From Sipunculus nudus (lineage: Eukaryota; Annelida; Sipuncula; Golfingiida; Sipunculidae), in contig CM049316.1 in assembly GCA_026874595.1 (NCBI GenBank), positions 34,357,339-34,421,338 on the forward strand: a DNA stretch of 64,000 nt, in the 5' to 3' direction. The position numbers and the translations under genes are program-made. Shown here in pieces: positions 15,161 through 25,800 of the stretch. Position 1 is the first letter of the stretch. Each line of letters opens with the position of its first letter. The notes beneath the pieces were generated by a model. That model worked only from the letters and a program-made list of their open reading frames with translations. It was not told where the DNA came from and searched no databases.

Positions 15161-15863
15161 ATGGGAACGGAATTTAAACCAAATGAAATTATACCACAAT
15201 TAAGAGAGAATAGGAGCTTATTGTATACGTTAAAGAAAAGTGAACTTGAAATTATTGCTTTACATTTAAATATTGACATCCTTGATATAAACACTGCAGA
15301 GGGTTTAAGAAATGTACTTAAGAAATCATTATATGGTGATGTAGAAAGTTAAGAGGAATCTGATTTGGAGGAAAAACCTATTAAGGAACCTCTTGGGGCA
15401 ACAGCTATTGACCCCATAGAACTAGAATTGAGAAAGTATGAACATAAATTGAAATATGAACAAGAAACCAGAAAATTCGAAATTGAACAAGAAACTCAAA
15501 TTAAATTGAAAGAGTTAGAGTTACAAAATCCTCAAAATAGTAAAGCACACGAGAAGTCTGAATTCCTATTCAGAAATTCGACAAAAGTACCTCCCTTCAA
15601 TGAAAACGAAGTTGAGCGTTATTTCAATTATTTTGAACGTGTCGCCATTTTGATGGCCTGGTCTAAAAACCAGTGGACACTGTTGTTACAAAGCGTTCTG
15701 GTTGGGCGCGCCCAGGACGTATACACAGCGCTTACAGACTAACAATGCAGGGATTACGACACTGTAAAAAGAGGCCATTCTGAGAGCCTATGAACTAGTC
15801 CCCGAAGCGTATCGCTTAATTTTTAGGAATGCCACTAAAAGAGAAATTCAAACTCATGTTGAA
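15161..15863 (+). pseudogene. gag, N-terminal part of the old Gmr1-type element, interrupted
   Basis: The frame begins MGTEFKPNEIIPQLRENRSL like the intact copy and follows it to about codon 244. It carries TAA stops at 15350-15352 and 15740-15742 and a one-base slip near 15766, so it cannot make a full protein. Homology stops abruptly after ATGTTGAA at 15856-15863. The next codons of the same gene resume at 37416 in the same orientation. I infer that gag was split by the 15864-37415 insertion and not by a deletion. Confidence 0.92.
15856..15863 (+). repeat. Left copy of the 8 bp target site duplication (ATGTTGAA)
   Basis: ATGTTGAA is the last gag sequence on the left and the first gag sequence on the right (37416-37423). 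The intact element has this octamer once at the matching place. A ninth base would mismatch (C on the left, T on the right). Confidence 0.85.
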
Positions 15864-15911
15864 CTAGCCTACTTTGTAACCTCCCAGTCCCAGCGAGGCT
15901 TACGAGCACTC

Positions 15912-15920
15912 TATATAAAA
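15912..15920 (+). promoter_or_regulatory. TATA-like box upstream of the helicase gene
   Basis: TATATAAAA lies 49 bp inside the left end of the inserted element and about 200 bp before the first helicase coding block. It is a plausible core promoter, with nothing else to support it. Confidence 0.3.
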
Positions 15921-16325
15921 AGTTGGTGTGCGAGCGAGGACACTATTTATTCACATAAATCATACAGTAAGCTTACAAAAAACAAACGCGGGTCCTTACT
16001 TGCGTATGCAAACCCTCCCAAATGATTTAAAACAAGAAAATGTACTGGCAGCCACAGAGTCCGCTTGAGGCCATGTCAGGCACTAGATGGCGCTGTGTTA
16101 GGGAGCGGTCAGTAAAAATTTTTGCTATTACTTGCACTCAAGATTGATGTGCCAGGGATTTTTGAACTGGTAGTGAAGGAGTATAATATACCCTTCACTT
16201 GCATGAAATCTGAACAGTGCAAGGTTGTTGAACCTGTGTTAAAAAAAGATAATGTTTTAGCTGTTCTGCCAACAGGTTTTGGGAAAAGTGCATGTTTGTA
16301 TTTGCCACCTCTGCTTCTAGATCAG

Positions 16326-17066
16326 GCGAGTTTAACATTTTCCTTTAAATGTAATATATGAATATAAATTATAATATTAATATTATGAATAATAGTTATA
16401 TTTTATTTATATCATACAAATGTTTGTAGGAATTAATTTTTAGCAGTTACAAAAAAGAAAAATGATGAAAGAAGACTAATGATATTTATTGTTTGTTATG
16501 ATGTTATATTCATGTAATATAATTTGAAAATGATAATAAATTCATATAGGATGGTTAAATGTAGAAAAAAAGTTCCTGATATGAATTTGTGTCAAGTACA
16601 CAACACAATAAATAATAAAGCATCTGCTAATCTGGTTGAACAGTGTTAAGATTGTAAGTAGAATTATTGCAATAGCACTTGGAACAGACAACATGCCTAC
16701 AAAATACCTAGAGTGGGTCAGTAAGGGTCTGAAACGTATGCCCAAACAAGCATTAACACTGAGTGGCTGTCCCTCTCATATAAAGGAATGTAAAAAATAT
16801 TGTAATTTTAAAATGTCACTTACGAAAAACCTCTTTAGTAACATACAAACATTAGAAATGAATGATTTACTCTTTAATAGTCAGTATGAAATTGTTACTT
16901 TATTAATTCATAGGAAAAATATAATGCATGGGGTGTTTGTATGAGTCTGAACTAATCTAGTCAATGTATCTAGTCAAAGGGTTAAAGTATAGAGCAACCA
17001 TATAAAGAAATTTTATGTATCACTGTTTAATATATTCACATATTGCTGTGATATTGTTAGAGTATA

Positions 17067-17112
<46 letters not shown>

Positions 17113-17882
17113 TTATAAATGTATTTGAAAATTATTACCAAAATTGTTAGGTCTTTTTACTGCTACTGTGATGTACATAAGGGATTGAGTAAGTTATACT
17201 GAAGTATAAATATTTTATAGATGTAATGATATCCACATACCTTGAATAGCTATGATAATATATTGACGGCCCAATATCTTGATCCCATACATAAGACCAC
17301 TAAGGAAATAAGTTAATAAGTAAACTTCTGTGTGCTATCCAAGGTGAATATAGGGATGCATTTTATGATATTACACGCATGTAAACTGGTTTACCGATAT
17401 AAAATTTAAAAAGAAAATGAGTAATGGAAATATAAAATATGAAATCAATAAATATACAGTCAGAAAGTGCAAGCTGTTGTGGACTTAATAATAATGGCTA
17501 ATATTTTGGTTAACACACTAAATTGAAAAAAAAAATTAAGAATCCAATATGTCATGATAACATGAATCAAAATAGTCTAACTGCCACTTTTCAGAAATAA
17601 ACTGAAGACCTATATTTACAGAGAACCTTTCATAAGGACAGAGTGCTAATTTACTGTTATATGCTTATTACAATAATAATTACTGTTATATCTTGTGTTC
17701 CTTCTTATTTGGTACGTTGAAATATCCTATGTGAAATTTATGGTAGGTTATTTGTATTTAAAACCATCTGAGTATTACATAAAGTGCCTTATTGAATAAA
17801 TAATTAGATGGTCTATAATAATTTTAATAATATAAAAAAATAAATAAAACTCATCCCAGTATTTATGTCCTGTTTTGTGCAG
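16326..17882 (+). other. Helicase intron 1, non-canonical GC-AG
   Basis: The first coding block ends at LLLDQ and the next begins ADPEFAPH, both in phase 0, with CAG at the donor edge followed by GCGAGT and a TTTTGTGCAG acceptor. A GC donor is a known rare class; here it may be a mutated GTGAGT. The intron contains a short frame at 16636-16944 with no recognisable motif and a (TA)n tract. Confidence 0.5.
17071..17110. repeat. (TA)n microsatellite
   Basis: About 40 bp of TA repeats inside the first helicase intron. Confidence 0.9.
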
Positions 17883-18510
17883 GCTGATCCTGAGTTTGCA
17901 CCACACATTATAATTGTGGTCAGTCCATTGCGATCGTTAATGTAATGCTGTAAACAAATGGGGATCAAAGCAGTTATGATTACAAGCAGACACGAAATGT
18001 CAGCTCAGGAAATATAAAGTATGTAGTATATGCTTTTGATAATTTGATTTTGCACTGGCAAATCAAACAGGTTGTGAAGAAGTTGGTATAAAGGAGGTAT
18101 AACTGAAAAAATGCCTATTACACTACTTAGTATGGCATGTGATATTGCTCATGCAATGCTTCAGTTGAAAAGATAATTACTGCATGGTCTTGGGTAAGTG
18201 ATGATAGCCTTATATAGGGTCTGAATAGCACGATGATGATTACTCCTCAATCTGTCAAGTTCAATTTGTAATAAAGTATGTTGCTGGGGAGGGGGGTTAT
18301 CTGTATTGCTTGTGTAAGAGATGAGAGTGAATAAAGTGAAAGATAAATGTCATATTGGCTGAGTCAGAATGGAACAATGATAGTTTGAAAATCTCATATA
18401 TCAACAATATTGGAATATTACAGATGTCAAAGATGGCAATTCCCAAGTGATATATACATCCCCCGAGGCTCTACAGGTTGGTGACTCTACAGGTTGCTGA
18501 TGCCTGTAAA

Positions 18511-18842
18511 GGAGTGTTAAGAACAGTGGATATGGCGCGATCACACATAAACAAAAACACAACGCATTTGCATTGTGGAGCCAGAACACATGTCGGTCAG
18601 GAGATGCTGTGACTGACTTGGCCCGAAAAATGTAATACAAATTCTTGCTGGTTGACACACTGTTTTGGCTCACCAACATGAGTCTGCTAAACAGACACAT
18701 GGACTGTGTTCACCAATACACAGAGCTATAACAAAGTGTGAAACAGGTGTATGTCAGGTACTGTGACTGTGTACTGGTATAGTTTGCAATGAAACATTTG
18801 TATACAGCAAACCTGAACTGATAGTGTAAATGAATCTGCATA
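18511..18842 (+). repeat. Dispersed repeat, copy A
   Basis: This block aligns with 45208-45514. Both begin AAGTGCTAA/GAGTGTTAA-AA-AGTGGA, share GGCGCGATCACA, AAACAGACAC, GGACTGTG, ACCAA-ACGCA-AGC-ATAACAA-GTG, and end AA-CTGAACTGA-AGTGT. It lies in the helicase gene region where the DEAH exon is expected. No protein is evident; minus-strand frames here are fortuitous. Confidence 0.65.
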
Positions 18843-19864
18843 ACTTTGCACTGGATGATCCTTTAAGGATAGATGTACAAAATAGTATGATGTTCTCAGG
18901 AAATAGTAAACATATAGAAGTGTAAACGAGGATGAGATTCCAGATGAGAAGGTAAAATAGAATAAAGCTGATGACATCATCATAATGTTACTATAATTTC
19001 AGGGGTGCAGATTTTCGACCAGACTACATAAAATCAGTGGAGCTAAGGAGTATCATCACTGGTGTACCATGTTTGGGCCTATAAGCAACAGTAACTGAAA
19101 AAGTACTGAGAGATGCAATGAACCATCTGCAGCTGAAGGATCACCAGGTAACAATTATATCTGTCCCACCAGATCGGCCAAATATAGTCTTACAAGTTGT
19201 GCGCCAAACCTCCTATGATTATGAAGAGGATCTAAAATGGTTAGTTGATGAGCTAAATGAGCAGCAGGAGAAATATAAGAAAAGATTAATTTTTGCCCAA
19301 ACAGTTAGCCAAGTGTCGGATATATATGAGTACATAAAATCCACGTTGGGCAAGAAGGCATATGCTAAGCAGGAATGTATTCCAGGACAGAGACTGGTCT
19401 CTATGTACCATGGACACATTGCCAATACCTTAAAAACTTTCACACTGGATGTTTTTCGTAAGAAGGAATCGAAACTGCGAGTACTGATATGTACAATTGC
19501 CTTTGGGATCGGAGTTGAAATCCCCGACATACGTCAAGTGATACACTGTTGAAAGAGCAAATCTATTCTGTCTCACTGGCAGGTAATTGGAAGATTTGGC
19601 CGGGATGGGGAAGCAGCAACAGCAATTTGGTACCCAAAAACCACTAGAGGTGAAGATAAGGAATTGTTTGTCAAATTAAAGAAAGACGAGGATATATGTT
19701 TAAGGAAATGCATTATTGAATCCTTCATACTTCCAAACATGGACTTGTCTCCTATTGCAGTTATGAATTCTAGAATACCCTGCTGTGATGATTGTGAACA
19801 GTGCGACTGTAATTTGTGTATTTGCTGTAGTAACTGCAGACAAAAATGTCCATGTAACACATAA

Positions 19865-20712
19865 TTGAAAATGCAAACAGTTGTTTATGTGCTAAAGTAT
19901 TGTATAAGTACTCGTGTGTTATTATGGAAAGTCTGAGGATATCAATGCACATTTACACTGAAAACTATTGCACAGTTGATATATTAAAGGATGAGGTTTA
20001 TGTGTACTACTGTAGATTAATATTGCATTTATATATCAGAATAATTGTGAACTGATGGATAAAAGTGCTCAGGGACTGTTGAAGGACTCTGATTAACAAG
20101 GAAAAATAACACCATTTGGAATTTGACCAACAATATATTTATGTAGATGTACAAATATAGAAAACAATATAAAATGTCAATAAATGTTTGCATGTTGATC
20201 ACTCATGTTGAGTAGTCAGAACTGAATTCCTTTAACTAGTGTTCTATGTCCTTCCAGAGGTTACTCAATAAATAAGAATATGTAGGTGGAATCATCTATC
20301 ATGCATATTAGCTGAAGTTCATGAAGACCCATATGCAGTTTCAGCACACCAAATTAAATGACAATCCATCTAGTCAATTCTGAGGAATCTAATAATATGG
20401 GTGTCAATTGCTATATATCTTGGGTGCTGAAACATGCCCCTCAACTTAAAGAATATAGCTCACATTTAACTAATGTAAGGTTTCAAAGGACATATTTAAT
20501 GGACCGCTATGGTTTTACAGTTACAAGTTACGTGGTTACGATTTGTGCCATGTTAACAGACAGACCGATGACAGACAAAGTGTGATCGGTATAGCTGATA
20601 TGATTATCAAAATAAGCTAAAAATAGTAGAAAAAATCATCAGTAACTGTATGATTCACCTGGACCAAAGTCACACAAGGGTTTAACAAAATGTATGCTTG
20701 GATAAAGGATAG
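19865..20712. other. Gap between the two convergent genes of the element
   Basis: The helicase stop is at 19864 and the stop of the opposing gene is at 20713. The 850 bp between are AT-rich, contain AATAAA-like signals (for example near 20180) suited to transcript ends, and include one short frame (20358-20585) with no recognisable motif. Confidence 0.5.
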
Positions 20713-21047
20713 CTATTTATACTTGAACCATTCTCCTCCTGTCAAGTTTTCTGCTATACTTGTCTGCTTGTCAGGCTTTGCTATTGCCGTATCACACCTG
20801 AAACCTGGGAAGGAATCATGTTGCCTTCCCGGAAAGATGTCAAATAACTTATTAGCTTTGTATTCCTCCACGAATGAGTTAATGTCCTTTTCATAATTAG
20901 CTCGTTTTCTGTAACTCTTGGCTATGGCAACACCAGCAACCTCTTCCCCAAATATATTGTCAATGGCTTCTCCTAGCGCTACCACAATCCTCCCTGCTCT
21001 CTTAACAGTCTCATCTGTATACTGGCCATGAGCATGTTTCAAGGTCT
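20713..21047 (-). pseudogene. DUF6589-like gene exon 12: C-terminus and stop
   Basis: From a TTTCAG acceptor the frame reads ETLKHAHGQYTDETVKRAGR and ends GGEWFKYK with TAG at 20715-20713. Phase 1 matches exon 11 exactly, although 9.1 kb of intron, including a whole Gmr1 element and a MITE, lies between. No disruption in this exon. Confidence 0.82.
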
Positions 21048-21749
21048 CTGAAATGAAGTAAATACTGTTCTGTAATCAGTGATACCTATGACTCAAAATA
21101 ATTAGGGGTCAGTATGAATGGTATGTGAAATACAAGCACATCTAATTTATTTGATCAAAAGTAGGTATGCAAAAGTAAATAGTCTGTGTATGTAAATATC
21201 AGATATGTAGATCTGTATGATCTATTCTGTCAAAATGTTCCATTCTGTCAAAATGTATTTATGAGGTGCAGCTGTAATTTTATGGCAATATGAGATTGGA
21301 TGTCAATATGCAACAGAAAATGGGTGGCATATACATAAATGTGTCTTTTTAGATCAATAAAAATTTGAAGAAACCAATATTTCTTGAAAAATGATAATAT
21401 GTCGGCATCAGTTATGTAATGTAAACAAGCAGTTAATAATAATACCATGTCTGTACAGCAAAAGAAAACATAAGCGCTCATATGAAGACTGACTTTATGA
21501 GCAGACCATAACTGTATACCATTCATTGTTAAGACACACATGGTAAATGACATGGCACTGAAACATTGACTTACAAATTGCATTCATGTACAGTTACTTT
21601 GCAGATGTGAGGAGAAAAGCAGATGTTGTGTGAAAAAATAGGTATCCTCAACAATTGGTAACTCAAATCAGGCAGCATTCTAACACTTATTTATAACTGA
21701 CTGAAATGCATGGATGGTAAAGAGGGAAGCCTAAGAACTAAGTGTAATA

Positions 21750-21753
21750 TAAT

Positions 21754-21785
<32 letters not shown>

Positions 21786-21808
21786 AATATATACAGATAT
21801 ATACATAT

Positions 21809-21857
<49 letters not shown>
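21750..21857. repeat. (TA)n-rich tract at the Gmr1 insertion site
   Basis: Interrupted TA repeats running up to the TGTTACGG LTR edge. Confidence 0.92.
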
Positions 21858-21861
<4 letters not shown>

Positions 21862-22591
21862 ACGGTCCCTTTTCACACCAAACAACTCAGGCCGAACCGT
21901 AACACATATGCTCAGACACGTTCTCTTCAAATGAATACGTAACCAAAATATGGGTGCAAAAACAGTACTATATTACTAGATTCCAATATTTACATTCATA
22001 CACAAATAATATAATAGTCAATACATAACGTAATTTATAACAAAGTCTCTGAAGAAAAACTGAGTCTCTAAATAACAAACTGCAACGAAATACTTAACTG
22101 AATCCGGTATACGAGAAACTGAAGTCCATCATCAACACATAATTCGGGCACACACAAAACTGAAGTCCTGTATTAATCCATGTGGCACCAAACAAACATA
22201 AAGTCTCTCCTCTTCCTAAATAATAAAGTTCATGGCGTGGTTCATGGCATTCCGTGGGCTTGGGGACCAAGAGCCCACGGTCACGGTCCCCGGGGATAAC
22301 AGCAACGTGGCGTAGCAAAGTCAATAGTCCCGCCTCGTACTGCAGGCGAGTTCGTTTTATAGGCTTTCAACAATGGGTGAAAACCGCAGAAGTTTGTGGT
22401 TTTGCTTGAGAGAAACGATAGCGCCGACAGAACTGCAAAACCAGTACTGAATGGTCCAAGAATAGTTTTTATGTTTCTAAAAGCGCGTCAGTAGTCACTG
22501 ATAGCGGGGTGGATCCATAAGCGTGGAAACGGGGGCGGCCACACCAGTTCGTGGCGCCATCCTCCGATGTCCGGGTGACGTCCATGCAACA
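21858..22591 (-). repeat. 3' LTR of the intact Gmr1-type element
   Basis: 734 bp, matching the 5' LTR with one difference that I could see (C at about 22056, A at the equivalent base of the other LTR, in the CTGAGT-TCTAAATAAC context). TATA box (TATAAAA on the minus strand) at 22355-22361. Confidence 0.95.
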
Positions 22592-22612
22592 CCCCCACCC
22601 TTAAAAGAAAGA
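22592..22612 (-). other. Polypurine tract
   Basis: Read on the minus strand, AAAAGGGTGGGGG-type purines run directly into the TGTTGC start of the 3' LTR, as needed for plus-strand priming. Confidence 0.8.
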
Positions 22613-22825
22613 AGGTAAGGAGAGCAAAGCATTAGCACTGTATGACGAGTATATGAGTACATTGACATCTTAAGCATTAGTTTATGCTTCTTACAGCTAA
22701 TTAATTATCATCATCACAAATAGTATAATCAGCAATATCTTAATACATGTAATATATGTAATACAACTCTTCCAAAGGACAGAACATATCCGAGGCTATA
22801 ACAAGAGTCAATCATCAGATCAAAC

Positions 22826-25800
22826 TTAATGACGTCTTGATAACGTATCAGCGATTATATTATCGGAGCCCTTGATGTGTTTGATAACTAGGTTAAATTC
22901 TGACAGGGCTAGACTCCATCTCATTAATCTCTGATTATTATTCTTCATCTTATGAAGAAATGTTATGGGATTATGATCTGTATAAACAGTTATATCATAC
23001 GGCGTAGAGCCCAAATATACTTCAAAGTGCTGTAACGCCATCAATAGTGACAGAGTTTCCTTTTCAATAGTAGAATAATTCTTTTGATGAGGTAAAAATT
23101 TCTTTGAATAGTAGCAAACCGGATGACTTATGTTAAAGTCATCGTCTTGGATGAGCACAGCGCCTACACCGCAATCGCTGGCATCCGTCATGAGAGAAAA
23201 CGGTTTATCAAAATTTGGAGCCTGTAACACAGGTGCACTTTGTAATATAGCTTTGGCTCTTTCAAAAGCATTTTGACAGTTTTTATTCCAATGGAATTTT
23301 CTGTCCTTTTTCAATAGGTCCGTTAACGGATTTACAACTTCTGCAAAGTTTTGACAAAATTTCCTGTAATACCCAGTCATTCCTAAGAATCGCATTAGTT
23401 CCTTGCGATTAGTAGGAACTGGAAATTCTACGATAGCAGATACTTTACTGGCAATTGGTTTTACACAACCTTGACCTACTTCGTGCCCTAAATATGTTAC
23501 AGTTGCACGACAAAAATCACTCTTGGCAAGATTAACTGTCAATCCTGCTTTTTTCAGTCTCTCAAAGAGTTCTACCAAACTTTGTTTATGATCTTCCCAT
23601 ATGTGATTGTATACAACAACATCATCAATATAGCAAGTACAGTTATCTAAGCCAGATAATACACAATTCATAAGTCTCATGAAGCAGGCTGGCGCATTTT
23701 TCATTCCGAAGGGCATAACTTTGTACTGGAACAAACCGTTTGGCGTTACAAACGCAGATATTTGCTTAGCCCGTTCGGTAAGAGGTACCTGCCAATAACC
23801 TTTTAACAGATCTAACTTGCTAATATACGTAGCAGATCCAATCCTATCAATGCAATCTTCCACTCTGGGCAAAGGGTAAGTATCTGTTATTGTTACAGTG
23901 TTAACTTTTCGATAGTCTGTACAAAATCTGTAGGTCATATCAGGCTTCTTTATCAACAAACATGGGGAACTCCAGGCACTACTGCTGTTTTCAATAATAT
24001 CATTCTCTATCATATACTTGATTTCATTCTTTATGGCTTGTAACTTTTGGGGACCAGCTCTATATGGTGCCTGTTTAATAGGGGAAGCATCTCCAACGTC
24101 TACATCATGCTGTAGTACATTAGTTCTACTGGGGACATCAGGAAATAAAGAGTCATAATTTAGCAGGATTTCCTTCAACTCTGATAACTGATAGAAATCC
24201 AAATGTGACAATTTCTGATCTAAATTACTTAAAATATCAGAGTTGTTCAGTTTTACAGGATGTTCAGTTTTCTTCATGAGAACATCCTCGGCATTCTTTT
24301 CAGTTTCTTTAATGAGTACCAAATTTGTTTGGGGAGGACTAGATTGACATGTTTCCGCTGATCTGTCATGATATTCTTTCAACATATTTATATGACAAAG
24401 TTGTTGCGACTTTCTACGATCAGGAGTATCAATCACATAATTCAAATCTGATTTCTTCTCAACAACTTTGTATGGTCCAGAGTATTTTGCTTGCAGGGGA
24501 TGTCCTGGAATTGGGAATAATACCAGAACTTTATCACCAGGTTTAAATTCTCTTTTTGTCGTCTTTTTGTCATACCATACTTTCATTTTGTTTTGGGCTT
24601 TCTTTAAATGTTCTTGGGCGATTTCATTTGCCCTACTTAATTTCTCCTTGAATTCCTGAACATATTTTAACAAGCTACTTTGAGAACTGTTTTCCATCCA
24701 AGTGTCTTTTAACACCGCCAGGGGGCCTCTTACACAGTGCCCATACACTAATTCAAAAGGGCTAAACCCTAAGCTTTCTTGCACTGCTTCTCGGGCTGCA
24801 AATATCAAAAAGGGTAAACCCTCATCCCACTGGTTCCCAGTGTCAAGACAATAAGCTCTAATCATGTTTTTGAGAGTTTGGTGAAATCGCTCTAGAGCAC
24901 CTTGACTCTCAGGATGGTAGGCACTGGATTTGTAGTGTTTTATGCCTAGCTCTGCCATAACCTGGGCAAATATATTTGACATGAAATTTGAACCTTGATC
25001 CGTTTGTATTGTTCTTGGTAAGCCAAAAGTAGTAAAAAATTTAACCAGAGCTTCAACAATTTTCTTTGCAGATATAGTTCTAAGAGGAATAGCTTCTGGA
25101 AATCTAGTTGCAGTACACATGATGGTTAGAACATATTCATTGCCATGTTTAGTTTTTCTTAGCGGTCCTACACAGTCAAGTATTATTGATTCAAACGCAT
25201 CATGTGTTGTTGGTATGGGCGAGAGTGGCGCAGGACTAATTTGGTGGGTTGGTTTTCCAATCATTTGACACACATGACAAGTTTTACAGTATTTCGCCAC
25301 GTCTCGTTTTAACTTGGGCCAATAGAAGTGTTGGAGAATTTTGTGTTTGGTTTTCCTGACACCCAAATGTCCTGCCATAGGATGATCATGTGCAAGTTTT
25401 AAGATTTCTGGGCGATACTCGGGGGGAACTACAATTTGATAAAGAGTTTTCCACGTTTCGTCCGCTGGTACGATGGGAGGTCTATATTTTCTGACTAGTA
25501 CATCATTCTGTAAGGTGAAACAAGTTGGAACTTTATCTGCTTCCTCTTTAGTCAAGGCATTTTCTCTAAGGGAGGCAATATCAGGATCTTTCTTTTGCAT
25601 TGCTATCAAATCATCAGTTTTCATGCTAACTTCTACATTCTTTACACTCCTATCCTTCTTTAACTGTTCATGCCCATTTTGATCGGGCGATTTCACGCCG
25701 TTTGTACTCCTTTGGAGATTTCTATTCAGGGTCTGTTTGCCCTGTACTACATTTGTAGTCGAGTCCTTTGGACTGGGTGTGCCACTTGGGTCACATGCGG

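Larger units (their letters stand above)
16122..19864 (+). pseudogene. RecQ-like ATP-dependent DNA helicase, multi-exon, disrupted
   Basis: Coding blocks follow RecQ helicase order. The block ending at 16325 has Walker A, LPTGFGKSACLYLPPLLLDQ. Block 17883-17998 has HIIIVVSPLRSLM (motif Ia). The block from about 19002 has GADFRPDYIKSVELRS and ATVTEKVLRDAM. The C-terminal helicase domain has KKRLIFAQTVSQ, VLICTIAFGIGVEIPDIRQV and QVIGRFGRDG (motif VI). The tail is Cys-rich (CCDDCEQCDCNLCICCSNC) and ends at a TAA (19862-19864). RecQ proteins unwind DNA 3' to 5' in repair, and Cys-rich tails on RecQ-like copies are common in molluscan genomes. In-frame stops lie at 17943, 19082 and 19550. I could not find the exon with the DEAH box between 18000 and 19000. 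No clear start ATG was found. It converges on the DUF6589-like gene. Confidence 0.8.

Noticed and set aside
18401-18983. Two minus-strand frames of 99 and 85 codons
   Set aside because: Hydrophobic AT-rich composition, no motif, and overlap with a dispersed repeat.
22592-22825. Possible envelope or third gene between pol and the 3' LTR
   Set aside because: Only 234 bp are available, containing the purine tract and no open frame of note.
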